Both the position numbers and the translations under genes were made by a program. 64,000 bases of DNA, taken from assembly GCA_003612395.1 (NCBI GenBank), contig RAYQ01000005.1:124001-188000 (forward strand), given 5' to 3'. The DNA is from Parablautia intestinalis. Its GTDB lineage: Bacteria; Bacillota; Clostridia; Lachnospirales; Lachnospiraceae. The notes beneath the pieces are model-generated. The model saw only the letters and a program-made list of their open reading frames with translations, made no database searches and was not told where the DNA came from. Below, piece after piece: positions 61,050 to 64,000 of this stretch (position 1 is the first letter of the stretch; each line of letters opens with the position of its first letter).

Positions 61050-61119
61050 CTCTTTGAGATGTTTTTTATCTCTTTGAGATGTTTTTTTATCTCTTTGAGA
61101 TGTTTTTTTATCTCTTTGG
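61050..61119. repeat. 20-21-bp tandem repeat, 3.4 copies, each a mini-hairpin
   Basis: CTCTTTGAGATGTTTTTTAT-type units at 61050-61069, 61070-61090, 61091-61111 and a partial at 61112-61119. Each contains ATCTC-TTT-GAGAT, a 5-bp hairpin followed by T6-7. They lie between the sugar kinase start and the phosphatase stop; copy number could vary by slippage. Confidence 0.92.
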
Positions 61120-61175
61120 ACAACCCCCACTCATTGCCCGCGGGTATAAATAGTTTTAGGCAGCCGCCTGGCGGG

Positions 61176-61757
61176 TTAATGGACGAACAAAGCGCCTTCC
61201 AGCTCCACAACCCCTGCATTCCCTGTCTTATAATTCTTTGCCATATCCTCAAAAGGCGTATCGTAAAGATAAGACAACAGGGTCATAATCACCGCACTGT
61301 GCGTTACCACAAGTGCATTTACCTTTTCCTTTTTCGCAATATCGCTAAGCGCTGGCAAAAGCCTGTCTAAAAGCTGCTGATAAGATTCCCCTTCAGGCGG
61401 CACCTGATAGCGGCGGTTATTGCGCCATACCTGATATTCCTCCGGGAACAGCTCCCTTACCTGCTTCCACCTATAGCCTTCCCATTTTCCAAAACTGATT
61501 TCCTCAAGTCCCTGCTGCACCTTAGGCACCATGCCAAGCTTATTGCCTGCAATCCATGCGGTTTCCAATGCGCGCTTTTTGGCGCTGGTATAAATACTGC
61601 CAATCTGATACTCTCCCTCCGCTATCTTTCGGGCAAGTTCCTCCGCCTGCTGCCTTCCCTTTTCATTCAGCTCGGTGTCCACCTGCCCCTGAATCCTGTT
61701 TTCTATATTCCAATCTGTTTCGCCATGCCTTGCCAGATATATTTTCAAAATAACCAT
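61176..61757 (-). CDS. Histidine phosphatase (phosphoglycerate mutase-like)
   Basis: About 190 residues with the RHG motif IYLARHGETDWNIENRIQGQ, TSAKKRALETAWIAG, ISFGKWEGYRW and the second catalytic histidine in ALVVTHSAVIMTLL. Members act as cofactor-dependent phosphoglycerate mutases, alpha-ribazole phosphatases or general sugar phosphatases; the substrate cannot be told. The usual N-terminus (MKIYLARHG) would correspond to a TTG at 61748, three codons inside the ATG at 61757. The leader, ribosome-binding site and that ATG are identical over 25 bases to those of fliW. Confidence 0.88.
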   Translation of the reverse strand: MVILKIYLARHGETDWNIENRIQGQVDTELNEKGRQQAEELARKIAEGEYQIGSIYTSAKKRALETAWIAGNKLGMVPKVQQGLEEISFGKWEGYRWKQVRELFPEEYQVWRNNRRYQVPPEGESYQQLLDRLLPALSDIAKKEKVNALVVTHSAVIMTLLSYLYDTPFEDMAKNYKTGNAGVVELEGALFVH

Positions 61758-61771
61758 GCTCCTTTCTAAGC
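61747..61771 (-). repeat. 25-nt leader repeat shared with fliW
   Basis: The 25 bases here equal those at 16603-16627 exactly. On the minus strand they read GCTTAGAAAGGAGC, then ATGGTTATTTT. Further upstream GCAAATT and AATTTGC enclose an AGCGT/ACGCT hairpin (about 61774-61838), related to family 1 leaders. Confidence 0.8.
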
Positions 61772-61908
61772 CCGCAAATTCTCCGCAATGAAAAGCGTAA
61801 GCTTTTTGTTATACAAAGCTCTCACGCTCAAATTTGCACAACTATAAGCCATTCTCTTATGCGCATAATGCATAAATTTTCAGTAAATTTTTTATTTGCT
61901 ATTATTTT

Positions 61909-61937
61909 TTCAAAAAATTTGGTATGATATATATTAT
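61909..61937 (+). promoter_or_regulatory. Promoter of the carD-like gene
   Basis: TTCAAA (61909-61914), 17 bases, TATTAT (61932-61937). AAAGGAGGTG follows before the ATG at 61966. Confidence 0.55.
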
Positions 61938-61965
61938 AGTCTGTTTATAAAGGAGGTGAAATTAT

Positions 61966-62463
61966 ATGTTTCAAAAAGGTGAATATGTTACCTACAGCAA
62001 TAATGGAATATGTCTTGTACAGGATATCACTACCCTGAATATTTCAGGTGTGGATAAAAGCAGGAAATACTATCTGTTAAAACCCGTCTTTGCATCCACC
62101 AGTACAGTATATATACCCGTGGACACTGCCGAGGCTTCCCTTCGTCCTGCTATATCAAAGGAAGAAGCCCAAAGTCTGATCAAGTCTATCCCCGATATTC
62201 CTGCTATTCCGCTAACCGATGAAAAAACGCTGGAAAAGACCTATAAAGAATATATGCGGTCTAACAGCTGCAAGTCCTGGATACAGCTTATAAAAACCAT
62301 TTATCTGCGCAGGGAAAACAGGATTTTAAAAGGGCATAAGGTAACCGCATTAGACAGCCGCTATTTCAGTCTTGCGGAGACTTTTCTCTACGGAGAACTA
62401 GCCATCGCCTTAGATAAGCCAAAGGATGAGGTCAAGTCTTACATTGCCAGCTGCCTTGATTAA
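61966..62463 (+). CDS. CarD-like transcriptional regulator
   Basis: The 165-residue protein starts MFQKGEYVTYSNNGICLVQDI, the beta-rich RNA-polymerase interaction domain, followed by YYLLKPVFASTSTVYIPVDT and a helical C-terminal domain (SLAETFLYGELAIALDKPKDEVKSYIASCLD). CarD binds the beta subunit and the promoter and stabilises open complexes. The ribosome-binding site AAAGGAGGTG is near perfect. Genes around it are on the opposite strand. Confidence 0.92.
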   Translation: MFQKGEYVTYSNNGICLVQDITTLNISGVDKSRKYYLLKPVFASTSTVYIPVDTAEASLRPAISKEEAQSLIKSIPDIPAIPLTDEKTLEKTYKEYMRSNSCKSWIQLIKTIYLRRENRILKGHKVTALDSRYFSLAETFLYGELAIALDKPKDEVKSYIASCLD

Positions 62464-62548
62464 CTCTAAAATTAGTTTACTACAGATTCAAAACAAGTTC
62501 AATCTCACTCTTATTTATGAAACTATTTTTTGTATGTACCCTTTTTAT

Positions 62549-62587
62549 AACAAACGCCGCCACGCTTCGCGAGTCGGCTTATTGTAA
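62549..62587 (-). repeat. REP-like palindrome copy 3
   Basis: On the minus strand TTACAATAAG, then GCCG-A-C-T-CGC-GAA-GCG-T-G-G-CGGC, then GTTTGTT. Flanks and core agree with 11522-11564 and 16647-16690. Confidence 0.65.
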
Positions 62588-62635
62588 TAAAAGCAGTGGC
62601 TGATGCCGTATCCGGCAGACAAACCACTGCTTTTA
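62588..62635. terminator. Bidirectional terminator
   Basis: TAAAAGCAGTGG and CCACTGCTTTTA form a 12-bp stem, with an inner GCCG/CGGC hairpin. It lies between the convergent carD-like and CmpB-like genes. Confidence 0.85.
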
Positions 62636-62646
62636 TACATTTTTTA

Positions 62647-63219
62647 TCACGAAGAAATTCCATATCCCACATTAGGATGCATAGCGCTGTAGCACCCGTC
62701 TGCTATAAACACGGCAAGTAGTAAGAAGCAAAGCCGGATACGCCATCTCTTAGGAATTCTCAAGTATATTTTTTCATAAAAAGGCACATAAACGCAAATC
62801 AGCATTACACCCCCGGCTCCAAAAAGCATCGCCCCCGCCAGACAAATTCTTCCGCTGATATTAAAAAGGTGATTGCTATAATCCCACCACCTTATACCCC
62901 ATCGGCGTTCAAGGAAAAAACCGGTAAGATACTCCAGGGCGCTGCAAAGCAGCGCTGACAGCCCAAACACCCCCACCGGCTTTCTCCTGCGGGAGCGAAA
63001 AAGGAAATATAGCAGGAGTCCTCCGGCGCCATAAACAGGCAGGTAAGGCCCCCTGTACACACCTCTGTTTATAAATGCGTGCTCTGTAAAGAAATACAGC
63101 GCTACTTCCCAGACCCAGCCCCAAAAGGCGAGGGAAAAGAAAAGCAAAACATAATAATCAAATTCATGGGATAACTTCTGATTTTTCATACTACTAAGAT
63201 GCCCCATCCATGAGCACAT
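62647..63219 (-). CDS. CmpB-like (PF06541-type) membrane protein
   Basis: A 190-residue protein with five or six membrane segments and the family blocks FFSLAFWGWVWEV, YRGPYLPVYGAGGLLLYF, ALEYLTGFFLE and WWDYSNHLFNISGRICL. These are annotated as putative ABC-transporter type IV proteins, but no transport has been shown that I know of. Start uncertain: ATG 63219 gives the longest frame, ATG 63189 the family-like beginning; neither has a clear ribosome-binding site. Confidence 0.82.
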   Translation of the reverse strand: MCSWMGHLSSMKNQKLSHEFDYYVLLFFSLAFWGWVWEVALYFFTEHAFINRGVYRGPYLPVYGAGGLLLYFLFRSRRRKPVGVFGLSALLCSALEYLTGFFLERRWGIRWWDYSNHLFNISGRICLAGAMLFGAGGVMLICVYVPFYEKIYLRIPKRWRIRLCFLLLAVFIADGCYSAMHPNVGYGISS

Positions 63220-63231
63220 TATTTATGTTTG

Positions 63232-63849
63232 TCAAAAGCTCCCTTTTCTCTCCCTGTCGCATGCAATCCATTCATCCAGGGTAAGAGGCTCATAATCCGA
63301 ATATTTGCAAAAACAATTGATCATATTGCAGGGGATATTTCGTTCCTTTCCCCAGGCATCCGTTATCATTGTTCCCCTGGTTATCTCCTGAAACTGCTCG
63401 ATAAGTCTTTGATCATGGGAATCGTGCACATGACCGTACAGCATATAAGTTTTAGGATTTCCTGTCTCATCCAGGCTGTACTGCCCGTTATAGCATATAA
63501 TGGGATAATGGCATAATACCACCTTTCTCTTATTGTCTGACATTTCCTCATAAGGCTTAATCCAAACAAAGCGATGTACATCCATCTCAGCTTTCTTCAT
63601 AAGCCAGTCATGGTTGCCGGTGATCAGATACAGTCTTCCCTGCAGGCGTCTTAAAATCTCATTTGTCTGTTCCACAGTTCCCCACGATAAATCTCCCAGC
63701 ACCACTACCTCATCGTTTTTCCTGACTTTCCCATTCCATTTTTTTACCATGTATTCATTCATTTTTTCCACAGATTCAAAACCGCGCCGATCCATCTTAT
63801 CATTCATGGCACTGTGATAAAAATGCAGGTCCGCAATGTAATATCTCAA
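63232..63849 (-). CDS. Metallophosphoesterase
   Basis: The 205-residue calcineurin-like enzyme shows the metal motifs ADLHFYH, GDLSWG, GNHD (ITGNHDWL), CHYP and GHVHDSH in order. The short length and MRYYIADLHFYHSAMN start match the small phosphoesterases of Firmicutes and phages, possible phosphodiesterases or nucleotide phosphatases. Its ribosome-binding site GGGAGG overlaps the intergenic gap of 14 bases from the upstream gene, so the two are cotranscribed. Confidence 0.92.
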   Translation of the reverse strand: MRYYIADLHFYHSAMNDKMDRRGFESVEKMNEYMVKKWNGKVRKNDEVVVLGDLSWGTVEQTNEILRRLQGRLYLITGNHDWLMKKAEMDVHRFVWIKPYEEMSDNKRKVVLCHYPIICYNGQYSLDETGNPKTYMLYGHVHDSHDQRLIEQFQEITRGTMITDAWGKERNIPCNMINCFCKYSDYEPLTLDEWIACDRERKGSF

Positions 63850-63863
63850 GTACGCCTCCCATA

Positions 63864-64000
63864 TTAAAATTTATATAACTGTTCAGCTTTCCTGTTACTG
63901 AATATTTTTAACCGCTCCGTACAGGAAATTGCGTCAGCTTCCCGCTCCCAAACCGTCACTTCCCTGTAAGCCGCGCTCTGAAGAACTGTATCAGCGGTCC
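63864..64000 (-). CDS. Unidentified protein, C-terminal fragment
   Basis: A minus-strand frame is open from the window edge to a TAA at 63864-63866, giving 45 codons that end AISCTERLKIFSNRKAEQLYKF. It lies 14 bases upstream of the phosphoesterase gene in the same direction, which supports it being the end of a real gene. I do not recognise the family. Confidence 0.5.
   Translation of the reverse strand, partial: TADTVLQSAAYREVTVWEREADAISCTERLKIFSNRKAEQLYKF

Noticed and set aside
61046-61252. Short frame encoding KKHLKEI repeats
   Set aside because: It is produced by the 21-bp tandem repeat and has no ribosome-binding site.

Overview
The window looks like a chromosomal segment of a motile, Gram-positive anaerobe of the Clostridia, most likely Lachnospiraceae. 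This rests on gene content and style, not on a database match: AAGGAGG ribosome-binding sites, sigma-D flagellar promoters, a csrA-fliW pair, two flgK paralogues, a BceRS-BceAB-like module, an ANTAR regulator beside glnA, and a TetM-like GTPase fused to a YacP/NYN domain. No rRNA, tRNA, prophage or CRISPR array was seen.

Region 1 (1-11.5 kb) is a surface-glycan island. It opens with the 3' end of a glucose-1-phosphate cytidylyltransferase. Two paralogous serine recombinases face each other around a CgeB/DUF3880-type glycosyltransferase, a GatD/TarJ-like polyol-phosphate dehydrogenase and an IspD/TarI-like cytidylyltransferase. A second CgeB-like glycosyltransferase, a pentose-5-phosphate 3-epimerase and four tandem LicD-family transferases follow. 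Read together, the genes suggest synthesis of a CDP-pentitol (ribitol or arabinitol) and transfer of pentitol phosphate to a glycan. The island abuts flagellin, so flagellin glycans are a plausible acceptor, although this is inference.

Region 2 (11.7-23.4 kb) is a late flagellar cluster on the minus strand in three sigma-D units: flgM-flgN-flgK-flgK2-flgL-fliW-csrA, flaG-fliD-fliS-fliT-like, and fliC alone. The fliC leader carries a hairpin with GGA in its loop, a likely CsrA site matching the adjacent csrA-fliW pair. A 59-codon gene with its own promoter and terminator closes the cluster.

Region 3 (23.4-43.6 kb) is mostly housekeeping: uracil permease and upp, a radical SAM protein, a BceRS-BceAB-like peptide-sensing and detoxification module, a domain-permuted GH3 glycosidase, a zinc dehydrogenase, an ANTAR regulator with glnA, nadE, hslO, a methyltransferase, a DUF368 protein and hisC.

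Region 4 (43.8-64 kb) holds envelope and transport genes: a TPR-bearing GT2 enzyme, two multi-pass membrane proteins (DUF6020-like and GT39-like), a polar amino-acid ABC transporter, a secreted His/Cys-repeat protein, an acyltransferase, a lipoprotein, the GTPase-NYN fusion, an AEC carrier, a ROK sugar kinase, a histidine phosphatase, CarD, a CmpB-like membrane protein and a phosphoesterase.

Across the window, several unrelated minus-strand genes share related 50-80 nt leader elements immediately upstream of, or including, the ribosome-binding site. In one subfamily two crossing stems are kept by compensatory changes. Together with a REP-like palindrome family, these are the best candidates for something undescribed. 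The GTPase-NYN fusion and the CDP-pentitol/LicD island beside flagellin come next.
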